A stretch of DNA of 64,000 nt from Leptodontidium sp. MPI-SDFR-AT-0119 (Eukaryota > Ascomycota > Leotiomycetes > Helotiales > Leptodontidiaceae). The notes under the pieces are model-generated. The model was not told the DNA's origin. It worked only from the letters and a program-made list of their open reading frames with translations, and did not search any database. This document shows positions 11,963 to 25,283 of this stretch, one piece after another. A program made the translations under genes and the position numbers. The stretch is taken from contig JAHLEZ010000001.1 of NCBI GenBank assembly GCA_020726505.1, positions 3,038,001 through 3,102,000 on the forward strand, read 5' to 3'. The number at the start of each line of letters is the position of its first letter. Position 1 is the first letter of the stretch.

Positions 11963-13799
11963 ACAAACCCCAGAGCTTCTTCGACGCATCGCCGGAGCCT
12001 ACCGATATAAAGGGCCTTACCCCCGCTCAATAAGCTAGAGTAGATTAGCTGATCAGGGACTCCGTGAGCTCTGCTGTCGCCGCTGCCGTTACACAGGCCC
12101 TCGCCTAATATACTGCCGACAACCCGCGTCAAGAGACTTATACTCCTTCTCCTCCTTACGACCGGTTAACCTGTACTCTTACGGCGGACCTCCAGCCTAC
12201 CGCCGACTACTACTTCCCTAAGCTAAACCCTGCCATCCTTGCCGTTGAGCCTAATAAGGTCAAGTACCCCTGTACCCCCTTTAGTGACTATAAGGGCGAA
12301 ATTAAATACGAAGCCTAAAAGATAAATATAAAGCTCTTTATTTAAAAGTACTTAAGTAACTTCTTTACTAGCGAATCGTAAGTCTATACTTACTTTAAGT
12401 ATACGAAGGGAAAAGCTAATACTATTATCCTTTAATAAATAGACCCTGACTTCGCTAGAGACTTTAATAGAGCCACCGACGTCTTAAAGGCTCTAGACTA
12501 GCGTTTCTTTAACTATAATTAAGTATAGGCCGCTAAGCTTAAATATAACTAACTATAAATAAGTAATATAACTTATAACGAGTTCCGCACTAAGTTCACG
12601 ATATACGCGGTTACTAGGAAAATCTCACTTAACCGCTAGTTCGACGACATATACAAGAAAGTCTTAAATAAGCTTAAGTACAATATCTAAACTAAGAAGT
12701 ATAAATTCACTAGAGATTATACGGCTCTTAACGAGTTCTTAGTCGTCTTAGATTATAAGTTATAGAATATTATTATTAAATAAGTTAATAGACGTGTTAC
12801 TATTACCGCCCGCGAAGCCCCTCGAGTCTCTTTTAATAATACTAATACTAGCGACTCGCGCGGCATCTTAAAGAAAAATAACTTACGCTTGACCTCCCTT
12901 ACCCCCGCTTCTTATATATAAAGACCACCGACTCTAAGACAGTCGTCAGATGCCCGCCAATGTACGCCCTCTCCTTCGCCTGTCTTGCGCTGACTTAAGT
13001 CCCCTGTACCTCCTCTAGTACTTAGGGACGTCTCTTTTAACACTTGTTTTTACTATAGTAAGACCGGCTATTAGGCTAGCGACTGCCCTAAACGCCGTAA
13101 AGACTAAGCTCTCAATAAATCGATTTCCTAGTTAGTCGTCGGCAAGGAATTAAAGACTAACGAGCTCTTAAAAAACTCTTAAGCCGTGGCAAAGACTTAC
13201 ACCTTAGTATAAGCTATAATTTATAAAAGGACTTAGTATTTAATTTCTATACTCTTATTAAAAGACGACAATTCTTAATTAATATTAAACTAAAAAGGAA
13301 TAAATTCTTTACTAAGACTTTTATATATATTAATAGTAGAGTTAATATTTTTAGTATTATTAAAACCTCTTTTATATACTAACTTGTCAAGTAATTTAAT
13401 ATCTCTTTTATATTTCTCCCTTAATTAATTATCTTAATTAATTATAATAATAAGAAAGGCAAGTTAATTAATACGTCTGTCTTACTTACTTTAATAATCG
13501 ACCGCCGGCGAATTAACTTCCCCTTTTTAATAACTGACTTAAGAAACACTAACGTCTTAATTAGTCGGAAGTTCCTTAAGTATTACGACTTAAAGTAGTC
13601 GTATATAAAAAACCGTAATTAGTTAAAATAGTTATTAAATATACTTGTCTAGTCGTACTTTAACTAACGAGTCTTCGTTAATATTAATTATTTTAATAAG
13701 TTAATTATTAAGTCTTACTAGTTTAACGTGGAACAAAGGGATACCCTTATAAATATAAATAACTACCGCTAGAGACAAGTTAAGCTTACGGCGCTTAAC
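11963..13799 (+). pseudogene. Gypsy-1 gag and start of pol, relic
   Basis: Resumes the Gypsy-1 frame interrupted at 4452; the earlier gag part lies at about 4250-4452. Readable pieces include LTADLQPTADYYFPKLNPA near 12170, a long capsid-like helical region and a decayed CCHC zinc knuckle near 13045 (CFYYSKTGY.ASDCPKR, with the second Cys and the His replaced by Tyr). The protease region that should follow is interrupted at 13799 by Gypsy-2. Stops stand at many Gln and Trp positions. The part before 13330 is less AT-rich than the rest. Confidence 0.82.
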
Positions 13800-14046
13800 T
13801 GTGACGACTGTCGCTGCCCAGAGCCTCATTTCCACTGGCTCCACTTAGTATTGCCCAATCGGGACGTACTGAGATTACTATAGTATTAAGTATACTAACC
13901 TCTTATATATAGACTTCTTCTTTTTATACCTTTTTTCCTTTATAGTTATAGATTCTAAGTTAATGTTTAGTATTATTATATGTCTTGTATTAATATATGA
14001 GGCGTTAGTTACACGTAACTGCTGTCTTTTTAAGGTAAGCGTCACA
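13800..14046 (+). repeat. Gypsy-2 5' LTR (247 bp)
   Basis: Starts TGTGACGACTG and ends AGCGTCACA. It aligns without gaps to 21004-21250, with differences that are C/T or G/A transitions where I compared them. Confidence 0.93.
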
Positions 14047-14249
14047 TTATTTATAACTCTTCTTTTTACATTTGAGAAGACAGTAAATATCCCTCGCCCC
14101 TTAATTCTCTTGTGAGTAGTTACGACTTAAAAGCTCAAATATAAGAAAGGCCTATATTAAGCTTTATAGCTTAATAAATGGCAGTATTAAAACCCCTACT
14201 AATAGTAAAGTCAATATCTACTTCGCTACTATTACCCTTATTCTCCTCC

Positions 14250-17200
14250 CTGACTTCTGCCTTAATACGACGAAGTCGAAACCCTCTCTTCGCCAGACCT
14301 CTCCCTCTAACTCGCTAAGTTAAGCCGAAAGTCGTCCCTCTTTTAATAAAGCGACCTACTATAGATAACGTCAATATATTATCTACCTCTTCTTTTGTCC
14401 CCCTACTTAACTCTCTTAATATTAATAATCTTATAGTCAATACTTCCACTAATACGCTAGGGAGTAATACAAAGCCTACAAAGACATATATAAGAGAGAC
14501 ACTATAAGAAAGCCGACTTTGTATCTTAGAAGAGTAGCTCGCGGAGAGTCGTATAAAGAACTAGCGGTTAAAGTTATCTCTTTAATAACAGCGACAGACG
14601 ACCGACGAGCCTCTATTACGTAAACTTGCCTTAAGATCTATAACTTTCTAAAAAGGGGACATACCCCTTTATCCCTTAATTAAGAAAACTCTTACCCCTG
14701 AGCTAGACAAAGGCAAAGGTAAGGTATAAAGTACTCCTAATCTTAGTAGACTACTAAATAACGATAGTAATAATAGCTACTGACTTTCTCGTATTCTACG
14801 TCGTCGTTCCCCCTCTTTCCCTAAGTTGTCCTAAATGTCTACGGCCTCACGAATCGAGAAGATCCCTAACTTAAACAATAAGCTTTTAAACAGTATTAGC
14901 TATAGTCTACGTCTATAGGAAGTCTAGGTTTAAAACGCCTTGTGCTAGTACGACGAATACTTTGTCGACGACGACTACCGGAAGGACTAATTACTAGTAT
15001 AAACAGAAGGAATAACTTATACGTTCCTAGAACCTTCCTTTTTGTCCCCGACGCTTAATAAAGACGGAAACCTAGTAAATACACTTAACTTAATTAACTA
15101 AGTAGTCAAATTCTTAACTAACCCTTATAAGTAATAAATAGCGCGTAACCTTTATTTCGTGTTAAAGATGAAAGCCGTAAAATAAACCTTTTAGGACTTC
15201 TATTAATAGTTTAAAATTCTTATTAACTAAGGCGGCGTAACTAATAAGTTAATCCTTAAAATGGACTTATAGGACAAGCTCTTATCCCGCCTACGTAAGT
15301 AACTGTTTTATAAGTATTAAAGAGCTAGAATTTTAAAAGAGTATATAAAAGTAATTTAAGTTAAGGACTAAGGACAAATTATAGAGAATACTATTTACGT
15401 TAGTCGCTCTAGCCCCTTAGTAATAAGTATAAATTCTCACCCCTAGTCTTAAGTCAATATCTCTTTAAGGACTACGGGAAAGTCACTCTAAGCTTCTATT
15501 ACTTCTTTGTCCTAGAGACAAGAGACTAGTTAGCCCTTAGGTTAATAAATCTCTACATAAGCCGATATACCTCGTGTCTAAACACTAATAAATACCTCAC
15601 AGCATTTCGCCCAACGGCCTTTTAGTCGTAGTTATACCTCTTATATTAACGAGATAAAAGTAGGCGCCGATGACGGCGGTCTTATGTCTAATAGTTAAGC
15701 TATAAATAATAATAACTTACTAGTAAAAGAACTTACCTCACGAGTAAAAGACTTAGCCTAAGAAAAGGCTCCTTTTTAGACATAGTACGAGATATACGAC
15801 ATCTTAACTTTACGAAACTTCTTAGTAGACTAGTACTTACTACCTATATTACTCTTTTTAAGAATAGACTCACGTATAAGTTACTTACACTTCTTAATTC
15901 CGAAGCTAATAGTTATTGTTTTATTAATTACTCTCTTTTAAAGTCTCTTTCTTTTTTCTTAAAACCTTTAATTCACTTACTACCTTTACTTGTCCTTATT
16001 AAAGGATTTAATAGTCAAACTAGCTAGACTATTAACCACTATATTACGTTGAATTTAATAGTTAATAAGCGTCTATAATTATTTACTCCTTTTTTAATTA
16101 CTTACTTAAGAAACTATAAAGTAATTATTAAAAGGTTATAACTAGAGTATTACAAAGTGCTCTTAAATATTACTAAACGACAGCTTATCTAACTATTAGA
16201 CTACCCCTTAATAATAAGTTATAGCAAACTAATTAAAGTCCGAGACTTATATATATATATAAGATTCACTAATGCCACTAACGCGACGCCGAGCGTAGAG
16301 ACACTAAGTTACGTGAATTTTAGAGTTACTATAATACTTAATTTACGGAGTCGACTTCGACAGTCGACTTACACTTACTTCTCGTACTAAGTATAAATAC
16401 CTTAGACTTAGCTTTTTTCTTAAGCTAACTATAGTTAATAAAGTTTACTAGAAAGTTTATAAGAAGAAGTCAAGTAATTACTCCTTCTTTAAATCCTAGG
16501 TTACACTTTAATTCTATAATTAATTTTAGCTAGCGTATTAAGTCAAACTTTAATATATACGCCAGTTACTCCCTTACTTTCTTAATAACCTTAGAACTTA
16601 TTACTATCAATCCCTCGACTATTGCTAAATCTAGAAAACTAGCGATTATATTAATAAAAAATTAAACTTAATATCCCGCGTAATATAGTCGAATTATATC
16701 GGATATTAAAAATACTAATTTTACAGATACATAATTGTCAAGCTTACACTTATAGCTAATCTCTAACCACGGAACTACTATAAGTCGTAAAAAGAAAGAT
16801 TAAGGAAACCTACTATAATCGCGCTAAAAGTATAGAGTCGAGAATTTATACCCCCCTAGAATTAAGCCTACGGCGCTAATAAAGGAAATTTACCCCCCTG
16901 TCTCTTTAACACCTAACACTTCGTTTACTTTTTCTTTCCTTTTTATTTTAAGTATAAAACCCCTTACGTATTCTTTACTCTCTTCTCTTATTACACTTTT
17001 TAATAAATACTTCGTTTCGAAACATGTAGTAGCCTTTAAAAGTGGCCGCGCCGCTATATTAATTAAAGAAGTTGCGCTAATAATAAATTTTATATTAACC
17101 TCCGAGAGTTAAAAATACTTAAATCCGCGCCTTTTAAGTATATAGTATCGCCCCTATTTAATCCCTAATATTAGTACTATTATTAAACTTACCTTTATTA

Positions 17201-20200
17201 TTAATACTTTGTGTATTATAAAGCTCTTATATTAATAAGTACGACTTATAATAAAGCCTAAAGAGCGCGCGTACTCCGCTACTAACGGTTCCTTACTTTA
17301 ACTAAGAAGTATATTAAATAACTAGCCTAATTAATATATATAACTGTCCTTACAACTAGCTAATATATATATCTTAATTAAACTAGCCTAAATAGAAGTT
17401 ATTAAGCCAGAGAAGAGAACCGCTAAGTTATTATACCCCCGAGACTAGACTGACTCCCTCTAATTCGCTCTTTCCACGCGTAAAACATATACTAAGGACT
17501 ACGCTAATTCACTTTAGAAGATATAAATATAACTCTCTCTTACACACAATTTGATTATAAAAGCTCTTCCTTCCTTAACTTATTCTCCTTAACCACGAGA
17601 TGAGTTACTAATTATAAAGTAACGTAAGAAAGCTCGTCGACGTCTAATTATTAAGATCTTCTTAATTAACGCCGTAACGTTTTATATATTAATTAAATAA
17701 AAGTTTAAAAATGAGATATTTATAGTAACTCTTTAAGATATTAACACTTTAATTAACTAAAGAAGCCAAGAGCGAGAGAAAGCCGCTACTTTATTAGCCT
17801 TAACTGTCGAACTCACTTACTGTCGCTAGTTAGTTATATAGTTTATACTCTCTATTTAAGAGCTAAACGCTAAGCTAATAATTCCCTTAGAATACGCTAA
17901 TTAGACTTACGTATTTTCTAAGGTAAAAAGTGATATTTTCCCCCCTTACTACTTATATAATCACAAAATTAAGCTAGAAAGAGAGGGTGAGAAAGCACTT
18001 AAGTATTCACTATTATATAAAATATTAACTAAAGAACTTAAGGCTATTAAGGAATATATTATAAATAACTTAGACAAAAGATTTATTAAGCCGTCTTAAG
18101 CACTATTCGCTGCCCTTATTCTCTTTATTAAGAAGCCGAATAACTCCTTATAGTTATATATTAACTTTTAAGTATTAAATTCCCTTACTCAGAAGGACTA
18201 ATACCCCTTACCTCTAATTAATAAGACCTTAGCTCGTATAGTTAATACTCACATCTTTACTAAACTAAACATTTGTTAAGCCTTTTACTAAATCTAAATA
18301 GACTTAATATTAGAAGAGTATATTACCTTTTATATAAGGTATAACGTATATAAGTATAAAGTTCTTCCCTTTAGCCTGACTAATGGCCTTACTACTTACT
18401 AGCGCTATATAAACGATATTCTCTTTAATTACTTTAATAATTTTTATATAGCGTACTTAGACGACATTCTTATATACTCTAAAGATCCCTTATAATACTA
18501 GTTCTACGTTAAAAAAGTACTTTAACGCCTATATAATATTAAGTTATAGGCCGACTTAAAGAAATATAAGTTTAGAGTAACGTAAACTAAGTACTTAGGA
18601 TTTATTATATTAACTTTTAGTCTAGAAGTTAATCTTAAGAAAGTCTCTGTCGTTTATAAGTAAACTTACTTTAACTCTATTAAAGGTATATAGTCCTTCC
18701 TTAGTTTTTATAACTTTTACTAGAGATTTATCCGTAACTATAATATTATAACGAAACCTCTTATTTAATTAACTAAAAACAATGTTCCCTTTTACTTTAT
18801 TATAAAGTGCGAAGACACTTTCGACCTCTTAAAACACACTCTTACGTCTGTACCTCTCTTAAGACACTACTAACAGGATTTACTTTGCCTCTTAAAGACA
18901 GATACTAATAATAGTGTTATAGCTAAAGTCCTTTCCTAATAGCACAGTAACGACTAGTTCCCTATTACTTTCTTTTTAAAGACTATATTACTTACTAAGC
19001 TTAATTACGTAATATATAATAAAGAAATACTAGTTATTATTAGATCCTTTGGGCACTAGTGTATTAAGTTAGTAAGAGCCCCTTATTAAGTCCGTGTTAT
19101 AATAGACCATAAGGCCTTAAAATACTTTATAACCTCTAAGTAATTAAATACTAAATAAGTATAATAAGTAAAGCTCCTAGTAAACTATAATTTTATAATC
19201 ACGTACCGCCCTAGAATCTATAACCCCCTAATAAACACACTTTCTTGTAAGCTAAACGAGTTAAATTAATAAAACTCTATAAAAAAGACTTAACGCCTTT
19301 AATAACTCTTACGCTAAGACTAAGTTAACTTTAGTTTATTATTTATAGAGTTACGGCCGCTTAACGACGCCGACGCGTTAGTAACTAACGTTAAACTCGC
19401 TGCCTTTACACTAATATTCTCTATTATATAGTAAATCTTAGAGGCTAATCGCACTACTCCTTCTTTATAAGCTCTACGTAAATAAGCTATATCAGACTCT
19501 TTAAGTAAACTCAGCCTAAAAAGTGACCTTTTACTCCACGACGGCCGCCTCTTAGTCCTTAATATTAATTACCTCTAAACTCTTCTTATACGAGAGGTCT
19601 ATAATCAAGTTACTACAGCGCACCCTAGTACTAAGAAGACGATCTAAATACTCTCTTCTTAGTATTAATAATATAAAATCACGTTAATAGTTTAATAATA
19701 CTATTATAACTATTATACTTACTGACGAATTTAAGTACCCCGAGATAAAAAGCCTAGACTCCTTTATCTTCTCCTTGTTTTATTTAAACTATAAGAATAT
19801 ATTACTATAGACTACTACTCCTTTATTAAAGACAAGTATAAATTCGACAACGTCCTCGTCTTTATTAATAGATTTAATAAATAAGTAATTAATATCCCTT
19901 ATTAAAAGACAATAGATACTTAAAAGTTAACTATTATATATATATACTATATATATTATTACTTTAGCGCTCCCTTGACTATTACTTTTAATAAAGGCCC
20001 CTAGTTTGTCTCTAAGTTTTAGACCGCCCTTAGCAAGATCCTCGGAACTAAAAAACAGCTGTCTGCTATTAACTACTTATAGACAGACGGCTAGATTAAA
20101 GTATATAACTAATACTTATAAAAACGACTTTAACCTTTTATTACGTATTACTAAGACGACTAATTAAAGTACCTTCTTATTATAAACTACGCCTAAATGT

Positions 20201-20960
20201 CCCTCTTACATAATTCCTTAAGGGGACTTTCTTTATTTAAGGTAGTCTATAAATACACACTACGCACGAATTAAGACTAGAAAATTAACTTGTTAGACTT
20301 AACTACCCCTACTAACAAGTTAAACATTTAATAAGCTATTAACTATACTTAACGCTATAAGAAAGCTTAAGATATAGCTCGATCGAACCTCACTATAGCC
20401 TAAGCTAAAATAGCTAAGTCTTATAACGCCTCTCGCCACGATATTGACTTTAATAAAGATAGCCTAGTCTAGCTCAATATACGCTACTTTAAGACACTCC
20501 GTTTATTTAAGAAGTTAGATATATTAATTAATAGACTATTTAGAGTACTCGAGAAGGTAAGACACTTATACCGCCTAGAGTTACTAGCGAATATAAAGGT
20601 TTATAACGTCTTTTTAGCTAGTAAGCTTCGCCGGGACCCTAACGATCCCTTACTAAGCCAAGTATAAAATACCCCCCCGCCAATTAATATTACAAGTGAT
20701 AACGAGTGAGAACTAAAAGAAGTACTTACTTGCTATAAGAAGGGCAAAACTCTCTCTTACTATGTTACTTAGTTTAATTAAGACGTTAACTTAGACTAGT
20801 ATAACGCTTCTAACCTTAAGTATACTTTATATAAAGTCAGGGACTTTTACCTTAATCACCCCGAGTAAGCAAGACCCCCTACTAAGCTACCTAAATAGAT
20901 TAAAGTATAAGAAGACAATATTAACGACTACGACGACCTTAATAGTGACAAGGAAATAAA
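14250..20960 (+). pseudogene. Gypsy-2 gag-pol relic with chromodomain
   Basis: A gag-like region fills about 14250-16000 and a protease-like region about 16700-17000. The reverse transcriptase runs about 18000-18700, with the catalytic segment AYLDDILIYS intact at 18451-18480. RNase H lies at about 18840-19240 and integrase at about 19620-20560. The C-terminus has the conserved PPPINIT linker followed by a chromodomain-like stretch, and ends NDYDDLNSDKEIN at about 20950. Chromodomains in this group are thought to direct integration to methylated-histone chromatin. Frequent TAA/TAG codons abolish translation. Confidence 0.85.
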
Positions 20961-20986
20961 CTAACGCTTGAGGACGAGCTTTTTTT

Positions 20987-21000
20987 AAAGGGGGGGGGGG
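20987..21000 (+). other. Polypurine tract of Gypsy-2
   Basis: AAAG followed by ten G, ending three bases before the 3' LTR. This is the plus-strand primer position for an LTR retrotransposon. Confidence 0.75.
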
Positions 21001-21003
21001 TAG

Positions 21004-21250
21004 TGTGACGACTATCGCTACCTAGAGCCTTATTTCCACCGGCTCCACTTAGTATTACCCGATCGGGACGTACCGAGATTACTATAGTACTAAGTATACT
21101 GACTTCTTATATATAAACTTTTTCTTTTTATATCTTCTTTCTTTTATAGTTATAGATTCTAAGTTAATACTTAGTATCGTCATATGTCCTGTGTTAATAT
21201 GTGAGGCGTCAGTTACACGTGACTGCTGTCTTTCTAGGGCAAGCGTCACA
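21004..21250 (+). repeat. Gypsy-2 3' LTR (247 bp)
   Basis: Starts TGTGACGACTATCG and ends AGCGTCACA, followed immediately by the TTAAC duplication and the continuation of Gypsy-1 pol. Confidence 0.93.
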
Positions 21251-24200
21251 TTAACGATTCCCTTAAGATAAAGGCCCCTGTTCGACTTACTACTAGCGTC
21301 TCGCTAACTTAACTTTCGAACTTTACTAGAGAAGTTAAAGAGCGCTTATAGGTTATAAAAGAGTAATTAAACCCTTTAATATCTTGTGATTTAAGATTAC
21401 TATTTAAAGACAAGAGAACTTATAGAGCCTCTTTAGCGAATTACTAAATAAAGGTACTTATTATAAAAATCTTCCTTATATTAATAGTAGTAATATTTAC
21501 GACGTACTTTTAACTTAAGAGGGCTAAGAAGAATAAGGTATAAACCTTTATAATATTAGTACTTAAGATCGACTAAGAACTAACTTGTTACCGGCGAGAG
21601 GCCTTAAACTAATTAAGCGTCGAACTCGTATTAATAAATAAAGACCTGACCCTAGAGGAGGCCTTAAAGGCTAAGTATACGTAAGATAATAAGCTAATAA
21701 GTAAAAAGCTCCTAGTAAAGTATTAAGAGTATACTCCTCTCTTCTCCCGGCGAGCCTCTAATAAGCTATTAACGTATTACTAAAGTGTAGACTATTAAAT
21801 CAAGCTTATTAAGGAGAACGACTTGTCCTTTAAGCCTCTCTAGCGTATAACTAAAGAATAGTTATTAAAGACTAAGCGGTATATTATTAATAATTTATAT
21901 AAAGGCTTTATTAAGCCCTCTAATATACCTTACGCGGCCCTTATTCTCTTTATTAAGAAAGCTAATAGTAGTCTCCGGCTATACGTCGACTACTAAAAGC
22001 TAAATGCCTTATTAAAGAAGGACTTATACCCGATCTCTCTAATTAATAAAATAATAGCTCGTATTTATAAGGCAAAGGTCTTTATAAAGCTTAATATTTA
22101 ATAAGTTTTCTATTACATTCGTATATCCCCTAAGAGCGAAGACTATACGACCTTCCGCACTTAATATAACACGTATAAGTATAAAGTCCTCCCCTTTAGC
22201 CTTATTAATAATCCGGCGACTTTTTAGTAATTCGTTAATAATATCCTTATAGAACACCTCGACGACTTCTGCGCGGCTTATATAAATAATATCTTTATAT
22301 ATTCGTTTACTCTAAAAGAATATAAGGTCTATATTAAAAAGGTTATAGTAATATTATAAATATATAAACTTTAAGTTAATATTAAAAAGTCTAAGTTTAG
22401 CGTGTAAAAGACTAAGTTCTTAGGATTCGTTATTAGAGTTAATAACGTAAAAGTAAACCTAAAGAAAATTAGTGTAATTAAGGACTAGCGATACGTTAAT
22501 AATATATAAAGTATATAAAGTTACTTTAGCTTTTATAACTTTTACCGCCGGTTTATTAAAGACTATAGTTATATTACACGTCCTCTTATAATACTCACTA
22601 GAAAGGACGTTCCTTTTGTCTTTAATAACGCCTATAAAAACGTATAAGAGACTCTCCGGGAAGCTTTCTAATTTACGCCAGTTCTTTGCTACTACGACCT
22701 TATTAAGTAAACGCGGCTAGAGACTAATTCCTTAAATAAAGTCGTTACTAGGGTTTTATCTTAACTTTAAGAGGATAACACTTTTTACCTTATAAGATAC
22801 TTTTTTAAGACTATAATAGACCTTAAGCTTAATTATTTAATTTACGACAAAGAGATATTAGTGATTTTTTAGTTATTTAAGTAATATCGCCTGGAGCTCT
22901 TAAGTGCTTAGAAAAATGTCCTTATTTATATAAATTACTAAGCCCTAAAGTACTTTATAATTATTAAGGACTTTATAGCTAAGTAAGTTTAATAGGCTAA
23001 GTTCTTTGCGGATTTCTATTTCACAATTATATACTATACTAAGACAATTAATACCTTAACTAACACCCTATCTCGACGAGATTAGGACTTCACGGCTATA
23101 GAAGCACGTAAGCGGGCTATTCGTAGCTAATAGTTAATTCCGACTAATAAAATTAACTCGCGAGTCGCTAACGACCTCTAGCTCTCTACCGTCAATCCCA
23201 TAAACGCTTATATCGAAGTCGTAAAGACGATACCCTTAGCACTTATAAACGCTATAATCTTAAATCGTAATACTAAGCTACGTGACGACCTAAAGACAGA
23301 GCTAGAGCCAGAGTCGAATACAGGAGTGCTAATCGACTTAGAGACGCCTACCGCGGAGGAACTAAACCTTAACTTTATAGTAATATATAATATTACAGAA
23401 TACGACGTTATTAATTAAGTACTCTTAGTTAATAAATTGTCTCTCTCACTAGAGTGTCTTTAATAAAAAGTTAAGGAATAGTCGCTAGATTACGAGTTAA
23501 CAAACGATAAGTTACTTTTTTAAGGCCGCCTAAAAGTGCCCTTAGAGCCGCTAAAGCTTTACACGACACTTATTTATTATATATATTCCTAACCTTTAGT
23601 AGCTTACGTGGGGATCGGAAAGATAAAGGTATTACTAAGTTATAAATATTACTAAAATAGCCTCACTATAGACATAGCTTAATACGTAATAAACTATAAT
23701 TGCTCTTAATAAAAAGCCTATAAGGATAAGACCCCTGGCTTCTTATACCCCTTATTAATCCCCGCTCGGCTATATTAACACTTAATAATAGATTTTACTA
23801 AACTTCTAATCGATAAGAAGGGTTATAACTTCGCTATAGTTATTATTAACCGCTTATTTTAAAAACTAGTCTTAATACTTTATAATAATATAATTATAGC
23901 GAAAAGTATAATTATCTTCTTTTTCGTTTATTAGACTTAACACTTTAATATACTAGACTCTATTGTCTTAGACCGAGGACCTTAATTCGTCTCCTCCTTT
24001 TAAAAAGAGTATTATTATATTCTCGGGACTAAAGTAAAGCTAACGACGGCGTATAACTTAAACGTCAACGGCTAAATAAAAGTTACGAATTAATATATTA
24101 AGTAGCGGCTTTGTCCCTTTTATTATTACTACTAAGACAATTAGAGTGACCTCTTACTAATTATAAATATTACTTAATTAACATTACTATATAAGTCTTT

Positions 24201-24965
24201 AGGCCGCTTATTCCCTTTTTAATTACTTAATAGCATTAAGCTAAGGACTTCTTAAGACTTAGTTAACTTAGAGCCGCCAGTTATAGTAATAGAGAAACTC
24301 AACCGCGAGGAGGCTTTATAAGTAACTTTATAAATAAAAGAAATTATAAAAGTTATATAGTCGTCTTTAAAAGACTAACGAAAGAAAATAAAACGACTAA
24401 CGAACTGTAAGCGACGCGCCGTTAATTAAGACGTTAGCGACTTAGTATTAGTCGACACTCGGAACTAAAACGTTAACCGACCTTTAAGGAAGTTATTTAA
24501 TAAGTGGTATAGCCTTATTAAAGCAATCGCTAGAGAAGGAGAGAGCTAAAAAGTTAAGTTACTAGAGGACTAGCTAATTTACCCTGTTTTCCACTTGTAC
24601 TCGCTCTATAAATACGTTAATAACCCCTTGCCAGGACAAGCTAGAGTTACGCCGGCACTTATTTAGCTATTACCTAAGTAAGATGAGTAGGAAATTAAAG
24701 GCATCCTTAGTTCTAAGGTTATATAAAACAAGCTATTTTACTATATTAAGTGGCTAGACGCCGACAAAGACCTAAAGTAGTACCTGTGCTTAAACGCTAT
24801 AATAGCGCCGTATATAATTAAGAGGTTCTACTTAGAGTATCCGAATACTAAAGGCCCGCTAAGAGCTCTCCCAAAGTGGCTAGAGGCTTATAACGTTAGT
24901 ATCGACGACTATAATGACCTCAAGGACGACACAGTTATAATTACAACTACGCGGACGTAGTTTTT
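21251..24965 (+). pseudogene. Gypsy-1 pol relic: protease/RT, RNase H, integrase, chromodomain
   Basis: Continues Gypsy-1 after the Gypsy-2 insertion. The reverse transcriptase occupies about 21780-22400. Its catalytic segment reads AYINNIFIYS near 22280, so both catalytic aspartates of YxDD have become Asn, which G-to-A changes (GAC to AAC, GAT to AAT) would produce. RNase H and the integrase zinc-binding and core regions follow to about 24450. Near 24740 a chromodomain-like KWLDADKDLK begins, and the protein ends SIDDYNDLKDDT before the polypurine tract. Stops are frequent and no intact frame survives. Confidence 0.85.
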
Positions 24966-24966
24966 T

Positions 24967-24978
24967 AAGAGGGGGGGG
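24967..24978 (+). other. Polypurine tract of Gypsy-1
   Basis: AAGA followed by eight G, three bases before the 3' LTR, at the expected plus-strand priming position. Confidence 0.75.
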
Positions 24979-24981
24979 TAA

Positions 24982-25283
24982 TATTACGACCTACGATGCG
25001 CCTCGTATTTTAACCGACACGGGCTCGTAGTATCGCTAGCTATGCGACGGCGCTAAGCTTAATAGGGAGGACTAAGTGGCGAGCCTGTGACATATTAACG
25101 TAAATGGCACTTAACTACACTAGGCCCTATTAGGAGGGTCCTTTATATATATATACTCGAGCCCTCCCTTACAGAGAACTCTCCTTCCCTCCTTGTCTTT
25201 TCTTCTCGATTCTGAGCGTAGTATTAGGCCCAAATACAAAGCTAGAGTCTACTCGCCGTATTAACCTCTTGCCAGCCGTAACA
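24982..25283 (+). repeat. Gypsy-1 3' LTR (302 bp)
   Basis: Begins TATTACGACC (TG changed to TA relative to the 5' copy) and ends CCGTAACA. It is followed by the AAACT duplication and the rest of the Fot1-like transposase. Confidence 0.93.

Larger units (their letters stand above)
13800..21250 (+). mobile_element. Gypsy-2: chromodomain Ty3/Gypsy LTR retrotransposon nested in Gypsy-1
   Basis: A complete 7451-bp element with 247-bp LTRs (TGTGACG..CGTCACA) and a perfect 5-bp target duplication TTAAC (13795-13799 and 21251-21255). Gag-pol is on the plus strand, in the same orientation as its host element, and carries a C-terminal chromodomain. LTR sequence and length differ from Gypsy-1, so this is a different family and not a duplication of it. 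The coding region is broken throughout. Confidence 0.93.
3715..25283 (+). mobile_element. Gypsy-1: chromodomain Ty3/Gypsy LTR retrotransposon (host of two further insertions)
   Basis: Two 302-bp LTRs enclose a gag-pol coding relic. The 5-bp target duplication AAACT is perfect (3710-3714 and 25284-25288). The element is split by a Copia element (4453-11962) and by Gypsy-2 (13800-21250). With those and their duplications removed it is about 6.6 kb, a usual Gypsy length. Domain order is gag with zinc knuckle, protease, reverse transcriptase, RNase H, integrase, chromodomain. The reading frame is destroyed throughout by TAA/TAG, and the LTR pair differs by transitions, so RIP is the likely cause. 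Confidence 0.93.

Noticed and set aside
22039..22257. Minus-strand open frame in Gypsy-1
   Set aside because: Antisense shadow of the reverse-transcriptase region.
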